Shown here: positions 52,336-60,360 of the stretch, piece by piece
Layout of the letters: each line of letters starts with the position of its first letter
Numbering within the stretch: position 1 is the first letter of the stretch
NCBI GenBank assembly: GCA_024707255.1
Contig: JANQAC010000001.1
Location: forward strand, 1,550,001 to 1,614,000
DNA from: Asticcacaulis sp.
Lineage (GTDB): Bacteria; Pseudomonadota; Alphaproteobacteria; Caulobacterales; Caulobacteraceae
Reading direction: 5' to 3'
Length of the DNA: 64,000 bases
The notes under the pieces: generated by a model
Database searches by the model: none
The model's input: the letters and a program-made list of their open reading frames with translations, nothing else
Told to the model about the DNA's origin: nothing
Made by a program: the position numbers and the translations under genes

Positions 52336-53094
52336 TTGAACAACCAGCTTGTAAAAAACATTAGCCTAATTAGCAGCTTAATTGTGATACTTTGCGCCTG
52401 CTCACAGGAAAATAACAGTAAAAATTTCCCAGATCAGAGTCTAAATGGGGCGTCTGCAGTCCCGATTACACATAATTATCTGCAAAATGACGGCAAGGTA
52501 TATATGTACAGTGTGGAGTTAACGGAAAACGAGCGCGCTTTAGGCAGGGTGACAAATAATATATTGGCTATCCGTTATATTGGTAGAGAGGGTGATAACT
52601 ACACATTCGAAAATGATGAAGACCCTCGGTTTGGATTTACGTGTAAAGAGCCTTGCCGTGTCATCAATCTTACATATCAAGGTCGCCTTGTAGAAAGAAT
52701 TGAAAACGCTCCTGAGTTGGTTGCTGGGCAAGTGGTTGATGATGCTCGGAAAGGCGCTTTGGCTCTTTGGCGTAACGATGAGGCAGATAAGAGCGCACCC
52801 AATACTGTCGCTCCGACTGTAATTAAAAAGATAGATAAAAGTCAGAACATTATTACTTCTAAAAGTATTTCTGAGACTCAAGCGCAGACTATACACAAAG
52901 CTGCCAACTGGTCAGAGGTGGAATCAATTTCTAAAAAATTTGAGGAACAGCGAGCTATATGCAGAACAGGTAAAGACATAGACCGGGATCGGGCATGCGG
53001 TCAGCAAGTCGGCTACGGTGAGCAACTTAATGATAAAGGGTGGTGTTATTCTACAGATGGAAATGCACCGGTCCATTGGTATGAATGTCGTTGA
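52336..53094 (+). CDS. AT-rich lipoprotein of unknown function
   Basis: A 252-residue protein read from a TTG with AGGGGAG 10 bases upstream. The signal LVKNISLISSLIVILCACSQ ends in a lipobox (LCAC). The C-terminus has a cysteine-containing block, RAICRTGKDIDRDRACGQQVGYGEQLNDKGWCYS, resembling the short GWCY-type tails of some alphaproteobacterial secreted proteins; the middle is not recognised. Base composition and codon use are clearly more AT-rich than in the flanking genes, which points to recent transfer. It stands between the nrdB terminator and repeat A5. Confidence 0.78.
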   Translation: MNNQLVKNISLISSLIVILCACSQENNSKNFPDQSLNGASAVPITHNYLQNDGKVYMYSVELTENERALGRVTNNILAIRYIGREGDNYTFENDEDPRFGFTCKEPCRVINLTYQGRLVERIENAPELVAGQVVDDARKGALALWRNDEADKSAPNTVAPTVIKKIDKSQNIITSKSISETQAQTIHKAANWSEVESISKKFEEQRAICRTGKDIDRDRACGQQVGYGEQLNDKGWCYSTDGNAPVHWYECR

Positions 53095-53101
53095 GCGGTG
53101 T

Positions 53102-53297
53102 ACCCTCCTCCCTTGCAAGCGTAGCGTAGCGGGGGAGGTGGCGGGCGTAGTCCCGCCGGAGGGGGCCTCTGTTCTTAATTTGAAATCGCGGCATTTGTCT
53201 TGTGCAGTGGCCCCCTCCGTCAGCGACACCAGCCCTTTGGGCTTCGACGCTGACACCTCCCCCGCTTCGCCCAAGGGCTTGCAAGGGAGGAGAAGGG
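53102..53297. repeat. family A nested palindromic repeat, copy A5 (left of DUF559 gene)
   Basis: About 196 bases from CCTCCTCCCTTGCAAG to CTTGCAAGGGAGGAG, the outer arms being a clean inverted repeat. Inner arms GGGGGAGGTG/CACCTCCCCC and GGAGGGGGCC/GGCCCCCTCC are as in other copies, with a longer AT-rich centre. It ends 15 bases before the DUF559 start codon. Confidence 0.85.
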
Positions 53298-53312
53298 TGG
53301 TAGGTTTTGGTC

Positions 53313-53645
53313 ATGAGGGTTCGGGATAAATCCAAGATTGCTTTTGCGCGGAAACTGCGGTGCGACATGACACCGCCGGAAGCACGGATCTGGGCGCGCC
53401 TAAGAGTGCGCGATACCGGCATCAGCTTTCGCCGCCAGTATCCCATCGGCCCCTATGTGCTGGATTTCTATTGTGCCAAGGCAAGGCTGGCGATCGAGGT
53501 CGATGGGCTGATCCACACCATTGCGGATCATCCTGAACGTGACGAGCGGCGCGATGCGTGGCTTTTGGAGCAAGATATAACGACGTACAGGATTGCGGCG
53601 AGCGACGTTATGGCTGATCCCGATGAAGTGGCGCTTGGTATTTAG
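53313..53645 (+). CDS. DUF559 family endonuclease-like protein
   Basis: A 110-residue protein of the Vsr-like/PD-(D/E)XK superfamily. Family blocks are RKLRCDMTPPEARIWARLR, FRRQYPIGPYVLDFYC (Asp of the active site) and LAIEVDGLIHT (Glu), then DERRDAWLLEQDITTYRI. Vsr relatives nick mismatched DNA; DUF559 members are uncharacterised. The ATG at 53313 was preferred; the repeat's GGAGGAGAAGG lies about 15 bases upstream. A full family A repeat precedes and a half repeat follows the gene. Confidence 0.88.
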   Translation: MRVRDKSKIAFARKLRCDMTPPEARIWARLRVRDTGISFRRQYPIGPYVLDFYCAKARLAIEVDGLIHTIADHPERDERRDAWLLEQDITTYRIAASDVMADPDEVALGI

Positions 53646-53677
53646 TTATTGGCGAAAGAGCGAGCGGAAAAATAAAG

Positions 53678-53737
53678 TGGCCCCCTCCGGCGGGACTTCG
53701 CCCGCCACCTCCCCCGCTAAAGCAGGGGAGGAGAAAT
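53678..53737. repeat. family A half repeat, copy A6 (right of DUF559 gene)
   Basis: About 60 bases corresponding to the right arm of family A: GTGGCCCCCTCCGGCGGGA, CGCCCGCCACCTCCCCC and GGGGAGGAGAAA. The left arm is missing. It begins about 32 bases after the DUF559 stop codon. Confidence 0.8.
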
Positions 53738-53762
53738 AATCCCCGCTCTTAATTCCCGTTCC

Positions 53763-54131
53763 ATGCTTGTCCTCATGGAAACGCACACAACTCCCATCGC
53801 CACGCCTGAACAAAGACAGGCGCTCCGTCGCAACCAGCAGCAGCGTCTTCGAGACCAAGCCGAGGCGCTGTTGCGCGCCGTCGAAGCGCTGGAACCGCCC
53901 CAGACCTATGCCGAGGCCGAACGCGCCGCCAAGACCCTGCTGGCGGTGGGCAAGGTGCTCGTTGCCGTCAATACGGAGACCCGAGACGATCTGCCGACCA
54001 AGCCGGCCTGGGTAACGACCGCCGAACCCGCCACTGAGCATGAAGCCCTGGCAAGCTGGCAGGCGGTACTCAATCACAGCCTGGATACCCTCGCCGCCGC
54101 CCGAAGGATGAACCGTGAAGCTGCGCCGTAG
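53763..54131 (+). CDS. hypothetical helical protein
   Basis: A 122-residue protein, largely helical and Ala/Glu/Gln-rich (EQRQALRRNQQQRLRDQAEALLRAVEALEPPQTYAEAERAAKTLLAVGKVL), with possible coiled-coil character and no signal peptide. I do not recognise it. The start could be MLVL at 53763 or METH at 53775; neither has a clear ribosome site. It is held between half repeat A6 and repeat B2. Confidence 0.6.
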   Translation: MLVLMETHTTPIATPEQRQALRRNQQQRLRDQAEALLRAVEALEPPQTYAEAERAAKTLLAVGKVLVAVNTETRDDLPTKPAWVTTAEPATEHEALASWQAVLNHSLDTLAAARRMNREAAP

Positions 54132-54154
54132 ATCAATTTATTGAATCAGGAAGC

Positions 54155-54296
54155 AAGATACCCCACCACCATTTCGCTTTGCTCATGGTCCCCCTCCCCG
54201 ACAAGCGGGGAGGAACAATGAATAGTACCTCCCCGCTTGTCGGGGAGGGGGACCGCACGACGCGCGTCAGCGCTAGATGTGGTGGTGGGGTATCTT
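54155..54296. repeat. family B palindromic repeat, copy B2
   Basis: A 142-base element bounded by AAGATACCCCACCACC and its perfect complement GGTGGTGGGGTATCTT. Inner arms GGTCCCCCTCCCCGACAAGC and GCTTGTCGGGGAGGGGGACC are perfect over 20 bases. Compared with copy B1, a base in the outer left arm and its partner in the right arm have both changed, keeping the pair. Confidence 0.85.
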
Positions 54297-54379
54297 ATCA
54301 CACGCTCATACTGACTCATTTCTTACGCCGTGACCACGCGCCCGGAACAGCATCCTTACCCTTAGCTCCCTAAGCTGAT

Positions 54380-54735
54380 CCCAGCCGCCGAAGACTCGAT
54401 TTCGGGACACCCGGCGGATTCAAGGCTCAGGTACGGTGTGTGGCGGGTTTATGCCGGCGCCGTGCCTGGGCCCTTCAATTCCCCTCGGATCAGGGCCGGC
54501 CTTCAAGCGTCGTGACGCACCACCGTCCCATGCCCGGCCGGTTCTGGTTCTCCTTCTGGACAATCCCGGCGAATTAGCGCTGATATGCCTAGTACCGGGG
54601 AGCCATCATCTGCGCATCACTCATCCCCATATTAGCTTTTTGGCCTTGGCGTATCATCCGGCTACGACCAGATTGAAAGGTAGCGGCCAAAAAAATTAGA
54701 GCGGAAAGACGCATCTGAGGAAACGCCTTTCCGCC
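54380..54735. ncRNA. candidate structured non-coding RNA, strand unknown
   Basis: About 500 bases (54297-54794) hold no credible gene but fold extensively. Helices seen by eye: 54385-54417 (CCGCCG/CGGCGG); 54422-54438 with 54458-54475 (about 16 pairs, one bulge); 54489-54501 with 54536-54548 (13 pairs including G-U) enclosing GCGTC-GT-GACGC; 54637-54645 with 54685-54693 (TTTTTGGCC/GGCCAAAAA) enclosing GCTAC/GTAGC; and GCGGAAAG/CTTTCCGC ending near 54735. I could not fit it to tmRNA, RNase P RNA, SRP RNA or 6S RNA. Confidence 0.4.
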
Positions 54736-54794
54736 CGTATCGTCGCAACCATCCGGCGGGAAAGAAGCGACAATCTCAAATTTTTAAAACGCGA

Positions 54795-54992
54795 TTAGTG
54801 CGTCCGATTCCACTCGTCGATCTGCTTGTCGGCCTCGTCCTTCGCAATGCCGTAGCGTTCCTGAATCTTGCCGGCCAGCAGCTTGCGATCGCCTTCGATC
54901 ACATCGAGATCGTCATTGGTCAGCTTGCCCCACATCTTCTGGACGTTGCCCTTGACCTGTTCCCAACTGCCTTGCATTCGATCGTTATTCAT
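54795..54992 (-). CDS. CsbD family stress-response protein
   Basis: A 65-residue protein with the complete CsbD pattern: MQGSWEQVKGNVQKMWGKLTNDDLDVIEGDRKLLAGKIQERYGIAKDEADKQI. Members are small, abundant general-stress proteins of unknown mechanism. A CAGGAGAT site precedes the start MNNDRM. Confidence 0.92.
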   Translation of the reverse strand: MNNDRMQGSWEQVKGNVQKMWGKLTNDDLDVIEGDRKLLAGKIQERYGIAKDEADKQIDEWNRTH

Positions 54993-55166
54993 GAATATCT
55001 CCTGAAATCAATGGGTTAATGTCTGTGCTCACTATAGGCGGCGTGTGCCTAAATTTTCGACGCTTGAGGGCGCCCGCAACATAAGAAAGACATAAGCCCC
55101 CCATACAGCTTGCCTTTGCGACCATTATAATCGTATGATGACTGACAAATATAATGGGAGGTTGTC

Positions 55167-56738
55167 ATGTCGAAACTGACGCGGCGCGGTGTCATGGTGC
55201 TGGGTGGCGCATTGTCTATGGCGGGTATAGCCAACGCACAGGCGGCTGATATCGAGCGCTGGGGCTTGTTTGAAATTACCTTGGATGGTCCGAAAACCGG
55301 CAATCCATTTGTCGATGTCACGCTCGCGGCGGAATTCAGTAACGGCGCGCAGATTGTTACCGTGCCGGGGTTTTATGATGGCGACGGCGTCTACAAAATC
55401 CGCTTCAGCCCGGATATTGAGGGCGTCTGGCAATGGCAGACCACGAGTAACACCATGGCGCTCGACGGCCGCACCGGCGGCTTTACGGCGCGGCCGGCCA
55501 GTGGCAACAATCATGGCCCGGTGCGCGTCACGGCGGATGGCTATCACTTCGCCTATGCCGATGGCACGCCCTTCCGCCAGATCGGCACCACGGCCTATGC
55601 CTGGGCGCAGCAATCGGACGCGCAATGCGCGCTGACCTTGCAAACGCTAAAGGCGTCGCCGTTCAACAAGTTGCGCATGTGCGTCTACGCCAATGTGAAA
55701 GCCGAGCCGATCGAGCCTTATATCTATACCGGCACCGGCCCCAGGGACTGGGGTGCGGCGCGTTTCAATCCGGCTTTTTTCCACCGCTTCGAGGACCGCG
55801 TGGCGAAGCTTCAGGCGCTTGGCATAGAAGCCGATATCATCCTCTATCACCCCTATGACAAGGTGCATGGTTACGCCGAAATGGCCCGCGCCGATGATGA
55901 GCGCTATCTACGCTATGTCATTGCCAGCTTAAGCGCTTACCGCAATGTCTGGTGGTCGATGGCCAATGAGTTTGACCTGGTGAAGGCAAAATCACCGGCT
56001 GACTGGGACCACATTGGCCAGTTCGTCGCCGACAGCGATCCGCACCAGCGCCTGCGCTCGATCCATAACTGCAAGGCGTTTTTTGATAACCGCCGGCCGT
56101 GGGTGACCCATTCCAGCATCCAGAACGGCATGTCGGTCAAGGATGATACCCGCGCCGAAATCTATCGCAGCGTCTGGGAAAAGCCGGTGGTCTTCGATGA
56201 GATCTGTTACGAAGGCAAGTCCGATCTGCGCTGGGGCAATCTGACCGGCGAGGAGATGGTGTCGCGCTTCTGGCATGGTCTGATCGCCGGCACCTATGTC
56301 GGGCACGGCGAGGTGCTGACCGACACGAATCTCAGCCCGGATGGCGGCTGGAGCGGCATCGGTGGGCGACTGCTCGGCACCAGCGCGCCGCGGCTGGCCT
56401 TCCTGAAAACGGTGATGGACACGGGGCCGAAGCCGGGCATCGATCCGGTCGATAAGTGGTGGGACCGCCATATCGGCGGCCAGGCCGGACAGTACTACCT
56501 GCGCTATTTCGGCAGTGAGACGCCGTCAGATTGGCCGCTCGACCTGCCGAAGCAGGAACTGGCCGGCGGGGAGCAATTCCGTGTCGATTTGATCGATACC
56601 TGGAACATGACAGTGACGCCTGTCGAGGGCGTTTTCACCATGCAGAAGAAGGATGGTTATTCCTTCCACGACCCGGCACGGCCGGTCATCGCCCTGCCCG
56701 ACCAGCCGTGGATGGCGGTCAGGGTCGTGCGGGTTTAG
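55167..56738 (+). CDS. exported DUF5060/apiosidase-like/DUF5605 glycoside hydrolase
   Basis: A 523-residue enzyme. The signal MSKLTRRGVMVLGGALSMAGIANAQA has the twin arginine of Tat export. An N-terminal DUF5060 beta domain (FEITLDGPKTGNPF, FYDGDGVYKIRFSPDIEGVW) is followed by a DUF4038/apiosidase-like TIM barrel (FRQIGTTAYAW, NKLRMCVYAN, WWSMANEFD with a probable catalytic Glu, KPVVFDEICYEG with a second Glu) and a C-terminal DUF5605 beta domain. It probably acts on pectin-side-chain or similar oligosaccharides. The start has GGGAGG 7 bases upstream. Confidence 0.9.
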   Translation: MSKLTRRGVMVLGGALSMAGIANAQAADIERWGLFEITLDGPKTGNPFVDVTLAAEFSNGAQIVTVPGFYDGDGVYKIRFSPDIEGVWQWQTTSNTMALDGRTGGFTARPASGNNHGPVRVTADGYHFAYADGTPFRQIGTTAYAWAQQSDAQCALTLQTLKASPFNKLRMCVYANVKAEPIEPYIYTGTGPRDWGAARFNPAFFHRFEDRVAKLQALGIEADIILYHPYDKVHGYAEMARADDERYLRYVIASLSAYRNVWWSMANEFDLVKAKSPADWDHIGQFVADSDPHQRLRSIHNCKAFFDNRRPWVTHSSIQNGMSVKDDTRAEIYRSVWEKPVVFDEICYEGKSDLRWGNLTGEEMVSRFWHGLIAGTYVGHGEVLTDTNLSPDGGWSGIGGRLLGTSAPRLAFLKTVMDTGPKPGIDPVDKWWDRHIGGQAGQYYLRYFGSETPSDWPLDLPKQELAGGEQFRVDLIDTWNMTVTPVEGVFTMQKKDGYSFHDPARPVIALPDQPWMAVRVVRV

Positions 56739-57490
56739 AAAAGCGCATTCGGCAACTTTTGCGGCGTGCAATAACCCGTTTCACCGCGATGCCCGTCCTT
56801 GCCGATACGTTTGTTATCGATCTCCTCGGCGTAAAACGCACCGTTGGAGCGATCGAGCGTGATACGCAGGGCCGAGCCGTGCTTCGTTATGCGGTTGACG
56901 AGATAATAGGTCGAGCCGGTGACATTGGCCGGGCACAAGGTATCCAGGCAGATCGACTGGCGGATCAAGGACGGGTGCGCCGGATCGACACGCAGGAACT
57001 TGAAATCAGCGTGTTCATCCGGGAAGACCGGCGACGGGAAGAGGTCAATATAGAAGACACCCTGCGAGATGAAACGCTTGCCTTCGGTCACCTGGGTTTC
57101 GCATTTCAGGCTGATCTGGTCTGTTTCCGGCAAGGAGCGTGACGACGGTACCGCAACCGGGGCAGGTGGTGGGGGATCGGCAATCGGCTGCATGGTGATG
57201 GGCGCGGGCGTTATGGCGACCGGCGGCGGCAAGGGGGCTAGCGCGGCCGGTGGCTCCGGGGTCAGGGCCTTCGCCATATCGGGGCTGAGTTTGGCGGCGG
57301 CATAAGGGATAGGGGCCGCCGGCGTCGTCAGGACCGGCGCCGGTTTAGCGGCGGCTTTTTTGCGCTTGACCACAGGTTTCGGCGCGGGTGCGTTTTCGTC
57401 GTAAGGCGTACCTTCGGCCTGGACCAGGCCCGATGCACAAATGGCCGAAGCCGTCAGTAACGCAAGGCAGAGCTTGACCGCGACTCTCAT
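56735..57490 (-). CDS. secreted proline-rich hypothetical protein
   Basis: A 251-residue protein: a signal peptide (MRVAVKLCLALLTASAICASGLVQA), a Pro/Ala/Lys-rich linker (about residues 30-120) and a C-terminal domain with four cysteines (LKCETQV, QSICLDTLCPAN, TGYCTPQK). The layout suggests an anchored or wall-spanning periplasmic protein. I do not recognise the domain. It overlaps the ptsH stop codon by 4 bases, so it is cotranscribed with the PTS genes. Confidence 0.75.
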   Translation of the reverse strand: MRVAVKLCLALLTASAICASGLVQAEGTPYDENAPAPKPVVKRKKAAAKPAPVLTTPAAPIPYAAAKLSPDMAKALTPEPPAALAPLPPPVAITPAPITMQPIADPPPPAPVAVPSSRSLPETDQISLKCETQVTEGKRFISQGVFYIDLFPSPVFPDEHADFKFLRVDPAHPSLIRQSICLDTLCPANVTGSTYYLVNRITKHGSALRITLDRSNGAFYAEEIDNKRIGKDGHRGETGYCTPQKLPNALF

Positions 57491-57774
57491 GCGTCCTCAT
57501 CGAAGCGGTTGCTGACCAACTCGGCCAGGGCGGCCACGGCCTCTTCGGCCTGCGGTCCTTCGGCCTCGATGCCGATAACGGTGCCAATGCCGGCGCCCAG
57601 CATCAGGAGGCCCATGATCGACTGGGCGTCGACGCGGGTATCGTCCTTGATGACATAGGTCTGGGCGTCAAACGCCGAGGCCAGCTTGACGAACTTGGCG
57701 GAGGCCCGCGCGTGCAGGCCCTTCATGTTACAGATTTCGACCTCAGTACGCACGCCGGGCTCAGTCTCGCTCAT
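57487..57774 (-). CDS. ptsH: phosphocarrier protein HPr
   Basis: A 95-residue phosphocarrier of the regulatory PTS. The phosphorylated His21 is in MKGLHARASAKFVK and the HprK target Ser52 in AQSIMGLLMLGAG. The start MSETEPGV has GGGAGG upstream and is preferred over an ATG seven codons earlier. With the adjacent EIIA-Man and HprK it makes the alphaproteobacterial PTS that signals carbon/nitrogen status rather than importing sugars; EI is not in the window. Confidence 0.93.
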   Translation of the reverse strand: MSETEPGVRTEVEICNMKGLHARASAKFVKLASAFDAQTYVIKDDTRVDAQSIMGLLMLGAGIGTVIGIEAEGPQAEEAVAALAELVSNRFDEDA

Positions 57775-57852
57775 CAAGTGCCCTCCCTCGGGCAAGGCTT
57801 CTCGCGCCGGAGAATGCGGGCGTTCGGGGTTTTAGTCCAGAGGGAAAAGGGA

Positions 57853-58257
57853 TCAGTTATCGCCGGAAAGCACGTAGGAAGCGACGGTGACGTATTTGCG
57901 GCCGGCTTCCTGGGCGTGGCAGACGCAGGCGCCCAGGTCTTCGTTTTTGCGTAAAGACGCCAGCTTGATCAGCATCGGCAGGTTCAGGCCGGCAATGACC
58001 TCGGCCTTGGTCTGTTCCATCACCGAAATGGCGAGATTGGAGGGGGTGCCGCCGAACATGTCGGTCAGGAGGATGACGCCGTCACCGGAATCGTTTGCAA
58101 AGGTGGCGTCAAGGATATCCTTGCGGCGCTGGGCGACATCGTCTTCAGGCCCGATACAGATGGCGGCCACCTGGGTCTGGGGCCCGACCACGTGTTCCAT
58201 CGCCGATACGAACTCGTCAGCCAGCTTGCCGTGAGTAACGATGACCAGTCCGATCAT
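57853..58257 (-). CDS. PTS mannose-type EIIA (PtsM/ManX-like)
   Basis: A 134-residue EIIA-Man domain with the active His9 in MIGLVIVTHGKLADEF and the conserved ILLTDMFGGTPSNLA. In alphaproteobacteria this protein receives phosphate from HPr and regulates other proteins, with no permease partner. It is transcribed between hprK (upstream, 207 bases away) and ptsH. Confidence 0.92.
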   Translation of the reverse strand: MIGLVIVTHGKLADEFVSAMEHVVGPQTQVAAICIGPEDDVAQRRKDILDATFANDSGDGVILLTDMFGGTPSNLAISVMEQTKAEVIAGLNLPMLIKLASLRKNEDLGACVCHAQEAGRKYVTVASYVLSGDN

Positions 58258-58464
58258 TAAAGCAACTTCCTTACTAACGCCTTGGGCCCGACACCGTTAA
58301 GCGGGGTAGCCCATCATACTAGTCCCGATTTCATCGCACTGCAAAATGAGATTTAGGAGTCTCCAGCAAATTTTGCGCCGCAATAGGCCGGTGTGCCAAA
58401 TATGCCAGAGGTCACATTTACAGGGTGTGAATGAGTCCGAGAGCTGACCTTTAGGTAAGTATTT

Positions 58465-58902
58465 TTAAGCTACTTTCAAGCGGTGAAGGAGTTTGCTGAC
58501 GCTTGATGCCTCGCGCGGGTTGAGGCGGATGGTCGGGACCGCCTGTCCCAGAATGGGCGTGATTTCGTTTTCGGGGAGGCGTTCGATGGGGTCGGATTGT
58601 GCCAGAACCGCCAGGTGGATGCGCGTCAGCTTGCGCGTTTCCGCCGCCATGATGCCCAGCCCGCGGATTTCCATACGGCCCTCTATGGTTTCGGGCGCGC
58701 CGGCATAAAGCTGCCCGCCGGAGGTCCACAGAAGGCTGTAATCATCGCTCACCAGCGCACAACCGGTATGCCCGGCCGCCTGGATCAGGCGCAGGGCCAG
58801 GTCGCTCTTGCCGCTGCCGGAAGGCCCCATGATCAATACGCCACGCCATTCTTGGCCGATATGCAGGCTTAAAGAGGTGGCGTGAATGATCATCTTGCTC
58901 AT
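58465..58902 (-). CDS. hprK: HPr kinase/phosphorylase (short alphaproteobacterial form)
   Basis: A 145-residue kinase consisting only of the catalytic domain: P-loop GPSGSGKSDLALRL (residues 26-33), SDDYSLL, and the HprK signature MEIRGLGI. It phosphorylates HPr on Ser52. The gene normally sits directly downstream of chvG in this order; here a ParDE module and two unknown genes lie between. Confidence 0.92.
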   Translation of the reverse strand: MSKMIIHATSLSLHIGQEWRGVLIMGPSGSGKSDLALRLIQAAGHTGCALVSDDYSLLWTSGGQLYAGAPETIEGRMEIRGLGIMAAETRKLTRIHLAVLAQSDPIERLPENEITPILGQAVPTIRLNPREASSVSKLLHRLKVA

Positions 58903-59067
58903 GCCGGTATTTAGGCACGGATGGCGGACGGTGAAAGCCGTTTCTAGCGGAGGAGGTAAGGAAATGGCTCTGACCTCGATTTGGCCTCAATGGATAAAGG
59001 AGATTGGCAACTGACGGATAATGTGTAAAATCGCACCAATAGTATGATGCTTTGTGAAGGAGCATTT

Positions 59068-59313
59068 ATGGCGACTGTGCGCAAGACCATCACCATAACC
59101 GATCAGCAAGACGCGTGGGTTAAATCCCAGATCGAAAGCGGCCACTATACCAACGACAGCGAGATAATCCGCGACCTCATTCGGCGTGAACAGGAGCGAA
59201 TGGCAGAGACAGAGCGCATCCGGGCGGCACTCATAGAGGCCGAAAACAGCGGAGAGCCACAGCGTTTCGACCCGGAAGCCTTTAAGCGTCGGATGCGATC
59301 AACACATGGCTGA
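59068..59313 (+). CDS. ParD-type antitoxin
   Basis: An 81-residue ribbon-helix-helix protein: MATVRKTITITDQQDAWVKSQIESGHYTNDSEIIRDLIRREQER, then a charged toxin-binding tail. A GAAGGAG site lies 6 bases before the ATG. It overlaps the toxin gene by 8 bases and should repress its own promoter together with the toxin. Confidence 0.9.
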   Translation: MATVRKTITITDQQDAWVKSQIESGHYTNDSEIIRDLIRREQERMAETERIRAALIEAENSGEPQRFDPEAFKRRMRSTHG

Positions 59314-59596
59314 ATACCGCCTTGCACCCACGGCAGAGCGCGACATGGAACAGATTTGGCGAACGACCGTCACGGTGTGGGGGATCGATCAGGCCGACCG
59401 CTATACGGACAAACTAATCGCCACTTTTGAGAAACTGGCCGAGGCGCCAGACAGGGCGCCCGCCTGCGACCATATCCGGATTGGGTATCGACGCCGCAAT
59501 GTGGAACGCCACGCCATTTACTTTCGCAAAACGGCTGCCGGCATTGATATCATGCGCATAATACATGACCGTATGGATGCCAGCCGCCATCTGTAG
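59306..59596 (+). CDS. ParE/RelE-superfamily toxin
   Basis: A 96-residue toxin: MAEYRLAPTAERDMEQIWRTTVTVWGIDQADRYTDKL, then EAPDRAPACDHIRIGYRRRNVERHAIYFRKTAAGIDIMRIIHDRMD. The lack of RelE-type catalytic residues and the ParD partner point to ParE, a gyrase inhibitor. The module stands between hprK and chvG, on the opposite strand to both. Confidence 0.9.
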   Translation: MAEYRLAPTAERDMEQIWRTTVTVWGIDQADRYTDKLIATFEKLAEAPDRAPACDHIRIGYRRRNVERHAIYFRKTAAGIDIMRIIHDRMDASRHL

Positions 59597-59713
59597 CCAT
59601 TTTGCACCTACTTGTTTAGTCGTATTGCTATTACTGACGTGCAAGCTGTTGTTTTACACATATACATCTGGGAGAGAGCAATGAGGCAAGGAGCTTGATC
59701 ATTCGTCACGCTG

Positions 59714-60178
59714 GTGTTTACGCCGGTCGTGTTCTCTTCTGGTGTGGCTTTCGGGGGCCCTCTTCGTTGCCATGTCATAGAGCATTCTGACACCGGCGGC
59801 ACGGTCGAGGTTCTTACCGATGAGACTCTCGCCCCAGCCTGGTGGCCAGAAGGCAACAAGCCGCAAATCGTCTGGCGACCTGCGCCGGCACCGATGAGTC
59901 CTCGGCTCACTTTGAAATTTGCAAATTCGACCTTGGCGGAAATGGGTAGAGTCCCTAGTGGCGGATATATTAGATTCCGTATCCCGCCGCCAACACAACC
60001 GGACGATACACAGGTAATCCTTGATCTGCCCACCGAAAGCGTCGTGTTTAAGTGTGAACAGCTAAAATATGGGCGCGATTTCGGGAGTGACGATGAGACG
60101 CAGCCCGCAATGGATATCGTTTTCCCAAATGAAGATTGGTCCGCGATCAAGGCGGCGATAACGGAGGGGGGCGCCTGA
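59714..60178 (+). CDS. hypothetical protein next to ParDE
   Basis: A 154-residue protein read from a GTG; other starts were not better. It has a beta-rich, Pro-containing sequence (LAPAWWPEGNKPQIVWRPAPAPMSPRLTLKF, YIRFRIPPPTQPDDTQVILDLPTESVVF) and no obvious signal peptide or membrane segment, though the first 14 residues are hydrophobic. I do not recognise it. Codons are somewhat less GC-rich than chvG. Confidence 0.55.
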   Translation: MFTPVVFSSGVAFGGPLRCHVIEHSDTGGTVEVLTDETLAPAWWPEGNKPQIVWRPAPAPMSPRLTLKFANSTLAEMGRVPSGGYIRFRIPPPTQPDDTQVILDLPTESVVFKCEQLKYGRDFGSDDETQPAMDIVFPNEDWSAIKAAITEGGA

Positions 60179-60360
60179 GTGTAAAATTGATTCGAAAGGG
60201 ACAGGCGCTTTCGGATACCACATTCGATCTTGGCAATTGGGATGCAAGGGATGCGCTTCTCGCCAAGGCGGCACGGAGAGTCGCTGCCGCTGATCCGAAA
60301 GCGTGTACGACCGCATCGATTCCCGTAATAGATATGACTTCGCAAGGGACAAAGCCTTAA
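60136..60360 (+). CDS. small hypothetical protein following the previous gene
   Basis: An open frame of up to 74 residues. The convincing part is SVKLIRKGQALSDTTFDLGNWDARDALLAKAARRVAAADPKACTT, which begins just after the upstream stop codon. No good start codon exists there; the ATG at 60136 would give a 43-base overlap. It is a possible partner of the preceding gene. Function unknown. Confidence 0.4.
   Translation: MVRDQGGDNGGGRLSVKLIRKGQALSDTTFDLGNWDARDALLAKAARRVAAADPKACTTASIPVIDMTSQGTKP

Noticed and set aside
50820-54296. CRISPR array
   Set aside because: The repeats are few, long and palindromic and are separated by genes; there are no regular spacers and no cas genes.
54436-54699. An 87-codon open frame in the structured region
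   Set aside because: No family resemblance and no ribosome site, and the sequence is dominated by paired RNA arms.
54297-54794. tmRNA, RNase P RNA or SRP RNA
   Set aside because: No tag-peptide reading frame, no GAGGAAAGTCC-type P4 segment, and no SRP GGAAG loop were found on either strand, so no name was assigned.
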